Shown piece by piece: positions 54,169-64,000 of a stretch of DNA of 64,000 nt. Under the pieces are notes generated by a model. The model searched no databases, was not told the origin of the DNA, and worked only from the letters and a program-made list of their open reading frames with translations. The stretch covers positions 1,054,001 through 1,118,000 of the forward strand of contig NZ_QLMA01000001.1 of the NCBI RefSeq assembly GCF_003259435.1, written 5' to 3'. This DNA is from Chitinophaga dinghuensis (lineage in GTDB: Bacteria > Bacteroidota > Bacteroidia > Chitinophagales > Chitinophagaceae). The first letter of the stretch is position 1, and each line of letters starts with the position of its first letter. The position numbers were made by a program, and so were the translations under genes.

Positions 54169-55062
54169 TTATGCGTTGACTTTACATTCATATACAATAG
54201 AACTACATCTGTCTACTTCTTTGAGTCCTCTTCTGTAAGAGCGTAAGCCCTGGAAGAAACCGGCCAGCAGCCTGCTTTTCCCCGTTTTATATTTTTCGCT
54301 CAACAAGCTTACATAGAAGCCATCAAACACCATCGGATGTTTTTTAACCACCTGGATGTTATGTTGTGCCAGCAAGGACTCCATAGAGGCGGGAGAGAAG
54401 TGGTATAAGTGACGCGGCACATCGTATGCGGCCCAGCATTCCTTATAATAGCCCGCGTCCAGGGAAGTATAGTTCGGTACGGCAATAATGATAGCGCCGC
54501 CTGGTTTTACCAGTTTACGGAGCTGTTCAAGATATGGGTGGAGGTCATGTACGTGTTCCAGTACATGCCACATGGTGATGGCATCAAATTCTGCTGCTGG
54601 AAGAGAGAAGAGCTGATCGATGGGACGGGCTTCAATGCCATATAATTGTTTGGCATTTTCTCTGGCAGTATCATCAGGTTCCAGGCCCGTTACCGCCCAA
54701 CCATTTGTTTGCATATAATGGAGGAAGGCGCCAGTTCCGCTTCCGATGTCCAGCAGTTTACCCTGTTTCAGACCGGTAGCGGATCTTACCCAATTCTGTT
54801 TGGAACGCAGCGTGATTTTTCTTACGCTGTGATACAGGCGGTTGATCAGACCTTCCCGGGTTTCTGTGTGAGAAATGTATTCCTGTGATTGATAGTATTT
54901 GCCAATGCTGGCGCTATCCGGTACATTTTGAGTAAACCTTCCGGAACAGCCTCCGCAATGCCAGATACCGAAATTTTCTTTAGATACAGTGTAGTCTTTT
55001 GCAGTAAGCACTTCATGAATCTGTGAGGAACCACAAAGCGGACAAGTATTACGGTAAATCAA
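54169..55062 (-). CDS. Class I SAM-dependent methyltransferase with N-terminal zinc ribbon
   Basis: 297 residues. A four-Cys zinc ribbon opens the protein (CPLCGSS, then CGGC), and a methyltransferase fold follows: LLDIGSGTGAFLHYMQ (motif I), AVTGLEPDDTARE (motif II), DAITMWHVLEHVHD (motif IV) and GGAIIIAVPNY. This plan resembles methyltransferases acting on sugars or lipids (Methyltransf_23 type). The target is not known. Its start lies 48 bases from the stop of the mutase gene, so the two may be cotranscribed. Confidence 0.87.
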   Translation of the reverse strand: MIYRNTCPLCGSSQIHEVLTAKDYTVSKENFGIWHCGGCSGRFTQNVPDSASIGKYYQSQEYISHTETREGLINRLYHSVRKITLRSKQNWVRSATGLKQGKLLDIGSGTGAFLHYMQTNGWAVTGLEPDDTARENAKQLYGIEARPIDQLFSLPAAEFDAITMWHVLEHVHDLHPYLEQLRKLVKPGGAIIIAVPNYTSLDAGYYKECWAAYDVPRHLYHFSPASMESLLAQHNIQVVKKHPMVFDGFYVSLLSEKYKTGKSRLLAGFFQGLRSYRRGLKEVDRCSSIVYECKVNA

Positions 55063-55110
55063 AGTAATGCAGTTATTTTTTTGGCAAGTTAATATTAAAA
55101 TATTTTATCC

Positions 55111-56658
55111 TTAATGGTATTCTCCCCATTCTGCGCGTAATGCATCGGCAATTTCGCCTAGCGTAGCCAGATGTTCCACCGCTTCCACCACTAATGGCAT
55201 CAGGTTTTCATCTGTATGGGCGGCTGCGCGGATGCGTGTCAGTAAAGCGTTTACGGCTTCATTATTACGGCGGGAACGCAGGTCCTGGAGGCGCTCAGAT
55301 TGCACCTTCCGGATACTGTCGTCTACGCGGAATACTTCCGGAGGGGTATCGTCTGTAGTCGTAAATTTATTCACGCCTACTATTATTTTTTCATTGTTCT
55401 CGATATCTTTTTGATACTTGTAAGCGCTCTTCGCAATTTCATCCTGTACAAATCCTTGTTCAATAGCGCTGACAGCGCCGCCCATGGCATCGATTTTATG
55501 AATCAGTTCCCAGGCTTTGCTTTCTACTTCGTTGGTCAGCTCTTCTACATAGAAGGAGCCTGCCAGCGGATCAACCGTATCGGCAATACCACTTTCAAAA
55601 CCCACGATCTGTTGTGTACGAAGGGCTATACGTGCCGCATCTTCTGTAGGAAGCGACAAGGCTTCATCAAAACCGTTGGTATGGAGTGATTGTGTACCGC
55701 CCATAGTGGCAGCCAGCGTTTGAATGGCCACCCTGACAATATTGTTCAGCGGTTGTTGTGCGGTGAGGGTACTGCCTCCGGTTTGTGTATGGAAACGCAG
55801 CATCTGTGCCTTCGGATCGGTGGCGCCGAGTTCTTTGGTGATCTGTGCCCACATACGTCTGGCAGCGCGGAATTTGGCTACTTCTTCAAACAAATGATTA
55901 TGCGCATTGAAGAAGAACGACAATCGTTTGGCAAATACGTTAATGTTCAGCCCTTTTTCAAGCGCCGCTTTCAGATAGGCCTTCCCGTTAGAAAGGGTGA
56001 AAGCCAGCTCCTGTACAGCGTTAGCGCCGGCTTCACGAATATGATATCCGGAGATAGAAATGGTATTCCACTTGGGCACTTCCCGGCTACAGTAATCAAA
56101 GATATCCGTGATAATACGCATAGAAGGCTTGGGTGGGTAGATGAAAGTCCCTCTGGCAGCATATTCCTTCAGAATATCGTTTTGGATTGTTCCTGAAATT
56201 TGTTTCAGGTCAGCTCCCTGCTTTTTCGCAAGTGCAATATAGAGTGCCAGCAGGATAAAGCCTGTGGCGTTGATGGTCATAGAGGTGGATATTTTTTCCA
56301 GTTCAATTCCTTTGAACAGTATCTCCATATCCTCCAGCGAATCGATGGCTACTCCTACTTTTCCCACTTCCCCTTCGGACATGGCATGATCTGAGTCATA
56401 CCCAATCTGTGTAGGAAGATCAAAGGCCACACTGAGTCCCATTACCCCCTGGCTCAGTAAGTAATGATACCTGGCGTTCGACGCTTCTGCTGTACTGAAA
56501 CCTGCATACTGGCGCATGGTCCAAAGCTTGTCGCGGTACATGGTAGCGTGGATACCTCTGGTAAACGGGAATTCTCCCGGCTGTTCGTGCATTGGCACTT
56601 CTTTGGTGTACACCGGTGCAATAGAGATGCCTGAATCGGTCTGAATATTTTTTTCCAT
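55111..56658 (-). CDS. Methylmalonyl-CoA mutase large subunit, no B12 domain
   Basis: 515 residues, covering the substrate-binding TIM barrel only; the C-terminal cobalamin-binding domain of full mutases (about 700 residues) is absent, so a separate B12 subunit must exist outside the window. Signatures: [68 protein letters not shown]. Tyr51 and Arg169 align with Tyr89/Arg207 of methylmalonyl-CoA mutase (same 118-residue spacing), unlike the Phe/Gln and Ile/Gln of isobutyryl- and hydroxyisobutyryl-CoA mutases. Methylmalonyl-CoA to succinyl-CoA isomerisation is therefore most likely. Confidence 0.92.
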   Translation of the reverse strand: MEKNIQTDSGISIAPVYTKEVPMHEQPGEFPFTRGIHATMYRDKLWTMRQYAGFSTAEASNARYHYLLSQGVMGLSVAFDLPTQIGYDSDHAMSEGEVGKVGVAIDSLEDMEILFKGIELEKISTSMTINATGFILLALYIALAKKQGADLKQISGTIQNDILKEYAARGTFIYPPKPSMRIITDIFDYCSREVPKWNTISISGYHIREAGANAVQELAFTLSNGKAYLKAALEKGLNINVFAKRLSFFFNAHNHLFEEVAKFRAARRMWAQITKELGATDPKAQMLRFHTQTGGSTLTAQQPLNNIVRVAIQTLAATMGGTQSLHTNGFDEALSLPTEDAARIALRTQQIVGFESGIADTVDPLAGSFYVEELTNEVESKAWELIHKIDAMGGAVSAIEQGFVQDEIAKSAYKYQKDIENNEKIIVGVNKFTTTDDTPPEVFRVDDSIRKVQSERLQDLRSRRNNEAVNALLTRIRAAAHTDENLMPLVVEAVEHLATLGEIADALRAEWGEYH

Positions 56659-56679
56659 CTTAACTATAGTATCATTGCA

Positions 56680-57657
56680 ATGTTACATAATTATTACGGT
56701 ACTTCGTGGCTGGGAAAAATATTGATATTTGCAGATAAGTTAACTTCGTCTATGATTATCTACGCCTTACTGGGGTTGACCTTAATACTGGCTTTTGTGA
56801 GTCTGCGCCTGATCTGGAAGGCGGGAAGCCGTTCCCTGAGGGTATCTTATAGTTACCTGCTGACAGGCATTTCCCTCGCTTCATTTATTTATCTCTACGG
56901 CACCTGGGTTTATCTGAGCATCTATGCAGATGATGTGTTTGGCATACTGGCGTTGCTATTATTGCTTACCGGATTTTTCAGGAAGAAGCAAAACGCTGCA
57001 GGCCCGTCTTCCTGGCGTTTCCGCGCGAACCTCTTACTAGCTATGCTACTGACAGGCCTCTCTGTACTTTACTTTACAGGTACTACTGGCAGTAGTAAAG
57101 TGGTGAACCTTTCCTTTCCATTTAAAAAAGGAAATTACTTCGTTTTACAAGGAGGAAAAGGATTGCCTACCAATGTATTTCACTTTAGCTTGCGGGGAGC
57201 GGTATATGCCATGGATATCGTAAAGCTTAATCATTTTGGCGGTAGGGCAGACAAGGTGTTTTCCAAACGGCTGTCCGACTATGAAATCTTCGGAGATACG
57301 CTGTATGCGCCCTGCAACGGACGCGTAGTCAGAGCCTATAGTAACAACCCGGATAATATACCTCCTAACATGAAAAGAGGCCCTAAGAATACCAACCAGG
57401 TTTTACTGGAAACGGATAGCACTTATATTTTCATGGGACATTTACGCATGAACAGCGTTTTGGTAAAGGACGGTGAAGAAGTGGTGGTGGGTCAGCCACT
57501 GGCCTGTATAGGAAATTCAGGATTCAGTACAGAACCCCATTTGCATATACAGGTGCATCGCCGGCAGGAGGGGATTCCCTGGTACCTGGGACAGCCTTTG
57601 TACATTCATTTCAACGGAAAAGGCTACCTGTTGAATGAAGTAATTCATAACAGATAG
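56680..57657 (+). CDS. M23 family membrane metallopeptidase
   Basis: 325 residues (an alternative start at 56752, MIIYALLG, is possible). Three or four membrane helices lie in residues 10-130, followed by an extracytoplasmic M23 domain: [16 protein letters not shown] (first His/Asp zinc ligands), [51 protein letters not shown]. The HxH end is the LytM signature. It probably cleaves peptidoglycan cross-links. Starts only 22 bases from the divergent mutase gene. Confidence 0.9.
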   Translation: MLHNYYGTSWLGKILIFADKLTSSMIIYALLGLTLILAFVSLRLIWKAGSRSLRVSYSYLLTGISLASFIYLYGTWVYLSIYADDVFGILALLLLLTGFFRKKQNAAGPSSWRFRANLLLAMLLTGLSVLYFTGTTGSSKVVNLSFPFKKGNYFVLQGGKGLPTNVFHFSLRGAVYAMDIVKLNHFGGRADKVFSKRLSDYEIFGDTLYAPCNGRVVRAYSNNPDNIPPNMKRGPKNTNQVLLETDSTYIFMGHLRMNSVLVKDGEEVVVGQPLACIGNSGFSTEPHLHIQVHRRQEGIPWYLGQPLYIHFNGKGYLLNEVIHNR

Positions 57658-57685
57658 CCTTTTCAGCTGTGCAGTATGACTGCAG

Positions 57686-58216
57686 TTATTTCATAATTTT
57701 TTTTGCTTCCGCATTGATGATCTCCGCCACCAGCTCAGAAGGAGAGGCGCCTGCTTGCAGAAATACTTCCAGAATATGTTTGTTGAGCTCCAGTGCCTGC
57801 GCATCTGGTCCTAACCCTGTAGCCACCTGATTGATGACAGTAATAGTCTGGTCTTTCAAGGTTTTAACGGCATCCCAGGCTTGGTGCGACACGTATATCT
57901 GCTGGGTAACATTGTGTTCAAATTCTGCCTTGATATTATGTACCAGCGCTATTTGCATATCAACAGCGCTCATAGCGGGCTGGTAAATACGACCAATGAG
58001 GTTCTGTGGAGCAATACGTTCTACGTACAACGCCATTCTTTCATAAGCTTGCAACTGCAGGGGCAGCACGGCGTTACGATCGCCGCTGGTAGAGGCTACC
58101 GCTGGTTCCTGCGATGGCTGGTCAGCTTTCTTCTTGAACATATCCTTAAACGTACTGTATACCATCCAGACAGCTCCTACGGCAAGTACGATATACAGTA
58201 ATTTCTGCGTATCCAT
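57686..58216 (-). CDS. Conserved Bacteroidota membrane-anchored protein, unknown function
   Basis: 176 residues. One N-terminal membrane helix (LLYIVLAVGAVWMVYSTF, residues 6-23), a Lys/Pro/Ser linker, and a helical domain with PLQLQAYERMALYVERIAPQNLI and HNIKAEFEHNVTQQIYVSHQAWDAVKTLKDQ. I recognise the pattern from Bacteroidota genomes but not a function. A candidate promoter box lies 25 bases upstream. Monocistronic, between a peptidase and the aminotransferase. Confidence 0.75.
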   Translation of the reverse strand: MDTQKLLYIVLAVGAVWMVYSTFKDMFKKKADQPSQEPAVASTSGDRNAVLPLQLQAYERMALYVERIAPQNLIGRIYQPAMSAVDMQIALVHNIKAEFEHNVTQQIYVSHQAWDAVKTLKDQTITVINQVATGLGPDAQALELNKHILEVFLQAGASPSELVAEIINAEAKKIMK

Positions 58217-58240
58217 TTTCTTGATTCAGGTTTTGAGATA

Positions 58241-58248
58241 CAAATATA
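58241..58248 (-). promoter_or_regulatory. -7 box upstream of the 176-residue protein
   Basis: TATATTTG on the minus strand (58248-58241), a TAnnTTTG match, 25 bases before the start. Confidence 0.55.
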
Positions 58249-58282
58249 GAAAACAATTATATATAACTATGGTCACTAAAAA

Positions 58283-58331
58283 GGGATTTTTTAATTCCCG
58301 CTGTTAAACAGTCCGAAAATTAAAAAATCCC
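58283..58331 (-). terminator. Hairpin after the aminotransferase
   Basis: GGGATTTTTTAATT (58283-58296) pairs with AATTAAAAAATCCC (58318-58331), loop of 21 bases, with the T-run inside the right arm on the minus strand. Confidence 0.65.
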
Positions 58332-58352
58332 CAGCATATTGGAAAACCTGAA

Positions 58353-59546
58353 TTATTGCAGTTTGCCGAGCCACTCTTTCATGCGTGCTGCCCCTGCCTG
58401 GAGTTTGTCCATAGAGGTAGCATAGGAGAGGCGGATGCAGTTTGGCTGTTCGAATGCGCTGCCGGTAACGGTAGACACATGTGCGCGGTGCAGCAGGTAC
58501 ATACACAGATCATCGGCATTTTTGATGGTATCTCCTTCGAAGGATTTGTTGAAGAAGGCACTTACATCCGGGAACATATAGAACGCTCCTTCCGGATCAT
58601 TTACTTTTAATCCTGGTATTTCTTTCAGCGCTTCGTGGATATACTCCCGACGTTTTTTGAACTCTGCTACCATTTCATAAGCGGAGCTGAGACTGCCGGT
58701 GAGGGCGGTGACAGCAGCTTTCTGGGTGATAGAGCAGGTAGCGGAAGTAAACTGGCTCTGGATTTTGTCGCAGGCTTTGGCGATTTCCAGTGGCGCGGCC
58801 AGGTAGCCCAGGCGCCAGCCAGTCATAGCAAATCCTTTACTGAGGCCATTGATCACGATAGTCCTGTTTTTCAGGTCTCCAAATTGAGCGATGCTTTCGT
58901 GTGCGCCTACATAGTTGATATATTCATATATCTCATCGGAAATGATGAAGACATTAGGATGTTTATCAAATACTTTTGCCAGTGCAGCCAGTTCTTCTTT
59001 GGCATATACAGAACCGGTAGGGTTGCAGGGAGACGAGAACATGAACAGCTTGGTCTTTGGCGTAATGGCCGCTTGCAGCTGTGCTGGCGTTATTTTATAA
59101 TTGTTTTCAATGCTGGTGGGAACGAATACCACTTCGCCCTGGCAGAGTTTTACCTGTTCTGAGTAGGTTACCCAGTAAGGGGTAGGGATGATGACTTCGT
59201 CGCCTGGGTTTACCAGTGCCAGTACGGCATTGGCTAAGGCCTGCTTGGCGCCGGTGGTAACCACGATTTGATCCGGCGTGTATTCCAGACCGTTATCACG
59301 TTTCAGTTTATGTACGATGGCCGCTCGCAGGTCTGCGATACCGGCAACCGGCGTATAGTGCGTAAATCCTTCGTCGATGGCTTGCTTGGCAGCCTCGCGT
59401 ATATGTTCGGGCGTATTAAAGTCAGGTTCTCCAATACTCAGGTCCACAATGTCGATTCCCTGGGCTTTCAGCTCACGTCCGAGCTTGGCCATTTTGATTG
59501 TCTGAGGCTCTGAAATACGAGAGAGCCTTTCTGCAAGTTGATTCAT
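58353..59546 (-). CDS. Aspartate aminotransferase family (class I/II, PLP)
   Basis: 397 residues. Typical signatures: VDLSIGEPDFNTPEHI, VTTGAKQALANAVLAL, SSPCNPTGSVY, the PLP-Lys in NGLSKGFAMTGWRLGY, and RLSYATS (Arg binding the alpha-carboxylate). This is the AspB/AatA group, transaminating aspartate and related amino acids with 2-oxoglutarate. A promoter box lies 26 bases upstream. Monocistronic. Confidence 0.94.
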   Translation of the reverse strand: MNQLAERLSRISEPQTIKMAKLGRELKAQGIDIVDLSIGEPDFNTPEHIREAAKQAIDEGFTHYTPVAGIADLRAAIVHKLKRDNGLEYTPDQIVVTTGAKQALANAVLALVNPGDEVIIPTPYWVTYSEQVKLCQGEVVFVPTSIENNYKITPAQLQAAITPKTKLFMFSSPCNPTGSVYAKEELAALAKVFDKHPNVFIISDEIYEYINYVGAHESIAQFGDLKNRTIVINGLSKGFAMTGWRLGYLAAPLEIAKACDKIQSQFTSATCSITQKAAVTALTGSLSSAYEMVAEFKKRREYIHEALKEIPGLKVNDPEGAFYMFPDVSAFFNKSFEGDTIKNADDLCMYLLHRAHVSTVTGSAFEQPNCIRLSYATSMDKLQAGAARMKEWLGKLQ

Positions 59547-59571
59547 AAGCTAAATGTAGGATTGACCGGAG

Positions 59572-59579
59572 CAAACCTA
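59572..59579 (-). promoter_or_regulatory. -7 box of the aminotransferase gene
   Basis: TAGGTTTG on the minus strand (59579-59572) followed by C, 25 bases before the ATG at 59546. Confidence 0.5.
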
Positions 59580-59627
59580 CAGAAAAAAAAGAAAAATTTC
59601 CCGGAAAGATCTGGAAAGGTGCCGTAT

Positions 59628-59667
59628 AAACGCAGAATGGACCGGATGTCCGGTCCATTCTGCGTTT
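59628..59667 (-). terminator. 19-bp perfect terminator after the DUF4397-like gene
   Basis: AAACGCAGAATGGACCGGA pairs perfectly with TCCGGTCCATTCTGCGTTT around a TG loop. Confidence 0.92.
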
Positions 59668-59690
59668 GCTGGTAGCAATATTTTCAGGGC

Positions 59691-60404
59691 TTAGTAAGCC
59701 GCATAAATAACGTTGGTGCTAGGTTTATCGTTGCCAGTGCTGGTAGCGTTGCCTGTCAGGTAGCCAGTGTACACTGCGCCAGTCTGCATGGAACCTACAG
59801 AGATGGAATTGTTGGTAGCCACTACTTCATCCGTACCTGCTTTCTTAACAGTGATGGTAGTTGCATTTACCAGGTTGGTAATCAGTTGCAGACTAGGATC
59901 AAAGCTGTTGCCTACATAGCTTACATTGGACGCAACTTTAACGCTACCCAGGAACACATCCACAGGGCCTGCATTTTCTGACATATTGTAAAAACGGAAA
60001 TTCACTGCGCTGGCGCTGTAGTTAGACAGATCCGTGCTTACAATAGCGGATTTTATTGGATTGGAACCATAGATAAATAAAGAATAGTAGCGCAGGCTAT
60101 CCAACTGAGCGCCAACCTGTGTCAGTACTGAATCTGTAGTACCGTTCGTGATTTTATAGGTGTATTGACCGCCATAGTTGCCGATAGGGGCATTGATAAT
60201 ACCAGTGAGTGCGGTTTTGTTCTTTTTGGTTCCATTTTCATACAGATTGATGGAACTTGGATAAGTGGATACATTCGCTAACAGCATCCAAAAAGTAGGT
60301 CGTTGATTGGAAACGTCTACATTGTTCTTCAGACAGGAAGTCATTCCCAGGGTGGTGGCTATCAGCATAACGATAGCCCCGATACGCATTTTCTTAGTTA
60401 GCAT
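59691..60404 (-). CDS. DUF4397-like lipoprotein
   Basis: 237 residues. Lipoprotein signal with GMTSC (C24). The DUF4397-type beta-sandwich is shown by FWMLLANVSTYPSSINLYENG, TYKITNGTTDSVLTQ and VNFRFYNMSENAGPVDVFLG. DUF4397 domains occur on cell-surface proteins of Bacteroidota; the ligand or role is unknown. The product is anchored in the envelope. Monocistronic with strong terminator. Confidence 0.82.
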   Translation of the reverse strand: MLTKKMRIGAIVMLIATTLGMTSCLKNNVDVSNQRPTFWMLLANVSTYPSSINLYENGTKKNKTALTGIINAPIGNYGGQYTYKITNGTTDSVLTQVGAQLDSLRYYSLFIYGSNPIKSAIVSTDLSNYSASAVNFRFYNMSENAGPVDVFLGSVKVASNVSYVGNSFDPSLQLITNLVNATTITVKKAGTDEVVATNNSISVGSMQTGAVYTGYLTGNATSTGNDKPSTNVIYAAY

Positions 60405-60456
60405 CTGCTCTCAGTTTTTATTTTGTATGAAATTTAGCTTTTTCAATTTTCTTGAC

Positions 60457-61758
60457 TTAGACCTTTGGTTGAAAGCGACTTAGGTCAGGTGTAACTTTTC
60501 TTGGCCTTTCCAGCTCCATCTTGTAAATCATTTCTCCCAGTGCCTGCAGGAACGGTTTTCCAATGGTTTCAAACGCCAGCTGGTCATCTCCCAGGATGCC
60601 ATCTTTGTTGACATAGACAGTGGCTGACAAAAGAAATTCAATATTATTTCCAAAGTCGACAATATAAGCAGTGTCTGTCAAAAATCCATATGCCCATCCC
60701 GGTTTATTGAATATTCGTATATCTGCTGGGATGTTCGCCAGCTTGTTGCCACCGTACAGCAGGAACTTAACATAAGCCTGGTGATATTGACGCGGGTCAT
60801 ATACAGGATCAATTGATTCCCCGGGATATTGCGACATACAACGATACAAAAAATCGTAATCGCTTTCCGTTAAACGGTAACGCTGCTGATTTGTTACAGC
60901 CTCTGGAAAAAAAATACTTCGCATTATATCATGAAGGGATGCCAGCGGCAGCCGATTGCGAATGGAGAAGTCCATCGGACCTTGCTGCAACACGCCTCTG
61001 TGATCATACCAGGCTTTCCCGATCCGGTCTTCCCGGGGAGAAAAAACTATGCGACTGTAAGCAGGCGGTTGTTCATAAATGTTTTGCCCCTGATACAGGA
61101 ATTGCATGGCATTGGTTTGCCGATTGGCTTCTTCATGAAGGGGAAGACCCACCCGATGTCTGATCTGAACGTCTTTATAACCGTTTTCCCATAATCGCCG
61201 GTTAAATGCCTCCTGACCAATAAACTCATACAAACGGTTATAGGCGTCATTGTCGCTGATTAGGAATATTTTTTTGATATAGTGTGCAATGGATGCGTGC
61301 CCTGATGCCGCGGAACGGTCTTGTATTACTCCCGGATTGACTTCGTGGATAGGATTAATATATAGTGGGGTATGAATATTTAAATTTTCAATATTTAAAT
61401 CCCGAAATTTTTCCATGGCCAGTATGGCGGCTGGTAGTTTGACAGTAGATGCTGGGTAAAAGTAGCTGCCAGTGCGGAAATGGTAGTCCTGGAACAGTGG
61501 TTCCTGCTGTTCATTCCGGTCGATCCGGGTGTATATGACTTGTAGCCGATAATCTTCCGCCTGGCTGAAAATAGCCTCCAGTATGCCTTTTTTGTGCCTC
61601 CACCAGGATTCCCGGAAATTATCTGTTGGTCGATAATGAAGGGTTTGCATATATTTGTCGGTATTAACGCGCTGTAAAGCAATGGAAATATATTGAAATC
61701 CAGCCGAAACCAGAATCGCAGATTTGTAATTTTTTTGTGCCAACTTACCCGTAAACAC
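60457..61758 (-). CDS. Serine hydrolase (beta-lactamase class A-like)
   Basis: 433 residues from GTG at 61758; a weak signal-like stretch (SAILVSAGFQYISIALQ) precedes the first ATG at 61650, so the true start is uncertain (TTG at 61743 is another candidate). The penicilloyl-serine fold has SxxK in FYPASTVKLPAA and SDN in FLISDNDAYNRLYEF. KTG is replaced by KPG (FNKPGWAYG). This fits a periplasmic class A beta-lactamase relative, not clearly a resistance enzyme. The product shares a divergent gap with secDF. Confidence 0.8.
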   Translation of the reverse strand: MFTGKLAQKNYKSAILVSAGFQYISIALQRVNTDKYMQTLHYRPTDNFRESWWRHKKGILEAIFSQAEDYRLQVIYTRIDRNEQQEPLFQDYHFRTGSYFYPASTVKLPAAILAMEKFRDLNIENLNIHTPLYINPIHEVNPGVIQDRSAASGHASIAHYIKKIFLISDNDAYNRLYEFIGQEAFNRRLWENGYKDVQIRHRVGLPLHEEANRQTNAMQFLYQGQNIYEQPPAYSRIVFSPREDRIGKAWYDHRGVLQQGPMDFSIRNRLPLASLHDIMRSIFFPEAVTNQQRYRLTESDYDFLYRCMSQYPGESIDPVYDPRQYHQAYVKFLLYGGNKLANIPADIRIFNKPGWAYGFLTDTAYIVDFGNNIEFLLSATVYVNKDGILGDDQLAFETIGKPFLQALGEMIYKMELERPRKVTPDLSRFQPKV

Positions 61759-61817
61759 AAGCCGGTAGCTGATTTGCGCCTATTTTCGAAAGGGCTTTAA
61801 TATATCAATTTAAATTC

Positions 61818-61825
61818 TATCTTTG
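61818..61825 (+). promoter_or_regulatory. -7 box of secDF
   Basis: TATCTTTG followed by C, an exact TAnnTTTG match, 41 bases before the secDF ATG. Confidence 0.65.
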
Positions 61826-61866
61826 CAACTCTTAAAAATTTTTTATTATAAACCCGAAACAAACAA

Positions 61867-64000
61867 TATGCAACTTAAAGGACTGGTAAGATTTTTTGCC
61901 ATCGCACTGATCCTTATCTCTTTGTACCAATTGTCCTTCACGTTTTTGGTGCGGAACTATGAGAAGAAGATAGAGCAGCAGGCCGAAACTGATGTGGCCA
62001 AAGAATATCCCTCCGCCGACAAGAAATATCCTGACAACAAAGAACTGCAGGGTTTCTATTCTGATACGCTGAAGGGATTTGTAAAACAAAGAAGACAAGA
62101 GATCGTGGATAGCACCAGCAATAAAGAGATTGCAGGGTTTCCATGGAACGTTACCTACAACAAAGCGAAAGAAAAAGAACTGAACCTCGGTCTGGACCTC
62201 GTGGGTGGTATGAACGTAGTACTGGAAGTAAGCGTTGAAGACGTTATCCGCGCTTTATCCGGTCAATCCAAAGACCCAGCTTTCAACAAAGCTCTGGACC
62301 TGGCTAAAGAGAAAAGAAAAACCAGCCAAACAGACTTTGTTACTTTGTTCGGGCAAACTTATGCGGAGGTTGCTCCAGAGGGCAAACTGGCGAACATCTT
62401 CGCAAACGCATATCAGAAAGATATCAATTTCAACTCTTCCAACCAGCAGGTACTGGACATGATTCGTAAAGAATCACGCGCTGCCATCAAAAATACCTAT
62501 ATCGTACTGCAAAAACGTATTGATAAATTCGGTGTGGCACAACCAAATATCAGCCTGGATGAAAATAAAGGTCTCATCTCTGTGGAACTGGCCGGTGTAG
62601 ACAACGCAGAACGCGTTCGTAAATACCTGCAGGCTACCGCTAATCTGGAATTCAGAGAAGTTTACAAAAACAGCCCTGAAACTTTCCAGACTATCCTGAC
62701 ACCAATGAACGAGGCGGTTAAAAACGCGCTGGGCAATGCTCCTGAAAAAGTAGACACTGCTAAAGCTGCTGTTGCCGCTGCCAATACTGCCGCTAATCCT
62801 GCCGATACTTCCAAAGACGGTAGCCTGAGCGATTACCTGGCTAAAAAAGATACCGGTAAAGGTGCTAAAGCTGATACTGGCCTCGCTTCCAACGAAGCAA
62901 AACTGAAAGCTGCACAAAAAGAAAATCCGCTGTTCACCATCCTGTTCCCTCGCCTGGATCAGAACAATAACATTGTTCCTTCTCCTAGCGTTGGTTACAT
63001 GCTGCCAAAAGATACAGCTACTTTCCGTCGCTACCTGCAAATGCCTGCAGTACAAGCGGCTCTCCCTAAAGATGCCGTTTTCGCTTTCGGTCCTGAAAAC
63101 AAAACTGATAAACACGGCCCACTGGAAGTTTACATCCTTAGAGTAAACCCAGCAAACCCTGCTCCACGCGTTGGTGGCGAAAGAGTAATCGAAGCTCACC
63201 AGGACGTTGACCAGAACAACCAGCCTGAAATCAGCATGACCATGGACGGTCAAGGCGCGCATGAGTGGAGAAAACTCACCGCTGAACTGGCTCCGGCTGA
63301 TCGTAACAATCCTGCTACCTTCAACTACGTTGCGGTAGTACTCGATAACATCGTTTATTCTGCTCCTTCTATCCAGAATGAAATCGCTGGCGGTCGTTCT
63401 TCGATCTCCGGTAGCTTCACTCCAGAAGAAGCTGGTGACCTGGCGAATATCCTGAAATCAGGTAAAATGCCAGCTCCTGCTAAAATCGTTCAGGAACAAA
63501 TCGTAGGACCTACCCTGGGTGCTGAATCCATCGCGGCTGGTGCTAAATCATTCCTGATCTCCTTTGTAATCATCTTCGTACTGATGCTGGTTTACTATAA
63601 CAGCGCTGGTTGGGTAGCGAACATCGCACTGATCCTGAACCTCCTGTTTACCTTCGGTATCCTCTCCTCGCTGGGCGCTACGCTCACCATGGCAGGTATC
63701 GCCGGTCTGGTACTCACCATCGGTATGGCTGTGGATACGAACGTAATCATCTTCGAAAGAATCAAGGACGAACTCACACACGGTGAATCTTATCAGTCCG
63801 CTATCGAAAAAGGTTACAAAAGATCACTGGCGCCTGTACTGGATGGTCACGTGACTTCCTTACTGACTGCATTCATCTTGTTCTACTTCGGTCTCGGTCC
63901 TGTACTGGGCTTCGCTACCACTCAGATCATCGGTCTCTTACTGTCCCTGTTCTGCGGTATCCTGGTTTCCCGTATGGTTACTGACTGGTGGACTAACAAG
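61867..64000 (+). CDS. secDF: Protein translocase SecDF, 3'-truncated by window edge
   Basis: The frame is open from ATG at 61867 to the last base (about 711 residues seen); the end, including the SecF part, lies outside. Membrane helix near residues 8-30, then the SecD motifs GLDLVGGMNVVLEV, a large periplasmic P1 domain, LANILKSGKMPAPAKI, GPTLGAESIAAGAKSF, and TMAGIAGLVLTIGMAVDTNVIIFERIKDEL with RSLAPVLDGHVTSLLTAFILF. Residues of about 280-355 form an Ala/Asp/Lys-rich insert. SecDF uses proton motive force to complete protein export. Bacteroidota fuse SecD and SecF. Confidence 0.95.

Overview
The window looks like chromosomal DNA of a Bacteroidota bacterium, most likely from the Chitinophagaceae and near Chitinophaga. 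This is inferred from a type IX secretion C-terminal domain on a subtilase, an S46 dipeptidyl-peptidase, DUF3667/DUF3810/DUF885/DUF1080 proteins, a fused SecDF, lipoproteins with a clear lipobox Cys, Bacteroidota -7 boxes of the form TAnnTTTG, and little Shine-Dalgarno signal. There is no rRNA, CRISPR array, intact phage or insertion sequence. Most of the window is ordinary core genome in short operons closed by strong hairpin terminators.

Layout. 1-6.3 kb is the most dynamic part. It holds the end of a membrane protein, an SDR oxidoreductase, three paralogous zinc-ribbon membrane proteins with copied flanks, an orphan 328-residue protein, a Fic gene cut off inside its catalytic motif by a copy of the tRNA-Leu 3' end, and the tRNA-Gly/tRNA-Leu operon. 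6.3-19.3 kb carries a YD-repeat-like secreted protein, DUF3667, an enoyl-CoA hydratase, Tex, MazG, a giant NtrY-like kinase, a palindromic repeat cluster, and the yceD-rpmF-plsX operon. 19.5-31.9 kb carries a hybrid kinase, a fructosamine-kinase relative, DUF3810, arginase, acyl-CoA dehydrogenase, YggS, a thioredoxin-like lipoprotein, YtxH, SRPBCC, DUF1080 and a collagen-like lipoprotein.

32-36.2 kb holds a DUF885 lipoprotein and the most interesting system: an ATP-dependent RNA ligase overlapping an HD-phosphoesterase/polynucleotide-kinase fusion. This two-gene nucleic-acid end-healing and sealing operon is preceded by a good promoter and a compact folded leader RNA. A 55-bp tandem repeat array follows it. 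36.2-44.9 kb carries dcd, a phosphopantetheinyl transferase, aroK, DUF423, an alpha/beta hydrolase that has lost its nucleophile, ftsK, a LolA-like protein and lpdA.

44.9-64 kb is rich in exported peptidases and housekeeping genes: a T9SS subtilase, a HEIGH metallopeptidase lipoprotein, an exported intradiol-dioxygenase-like protein, a LytS/LytTR two-component pair, a DPP11-type S46 peptidase, a methyltransferase, a methylmalonyl-CoA mutase large subunit without a B12 domain, an M23 peptidase, an aminotransferase, a DUF4397-like lipoprotein, a serine hydrolase, and the 5' part of secDF, which runs off the window.
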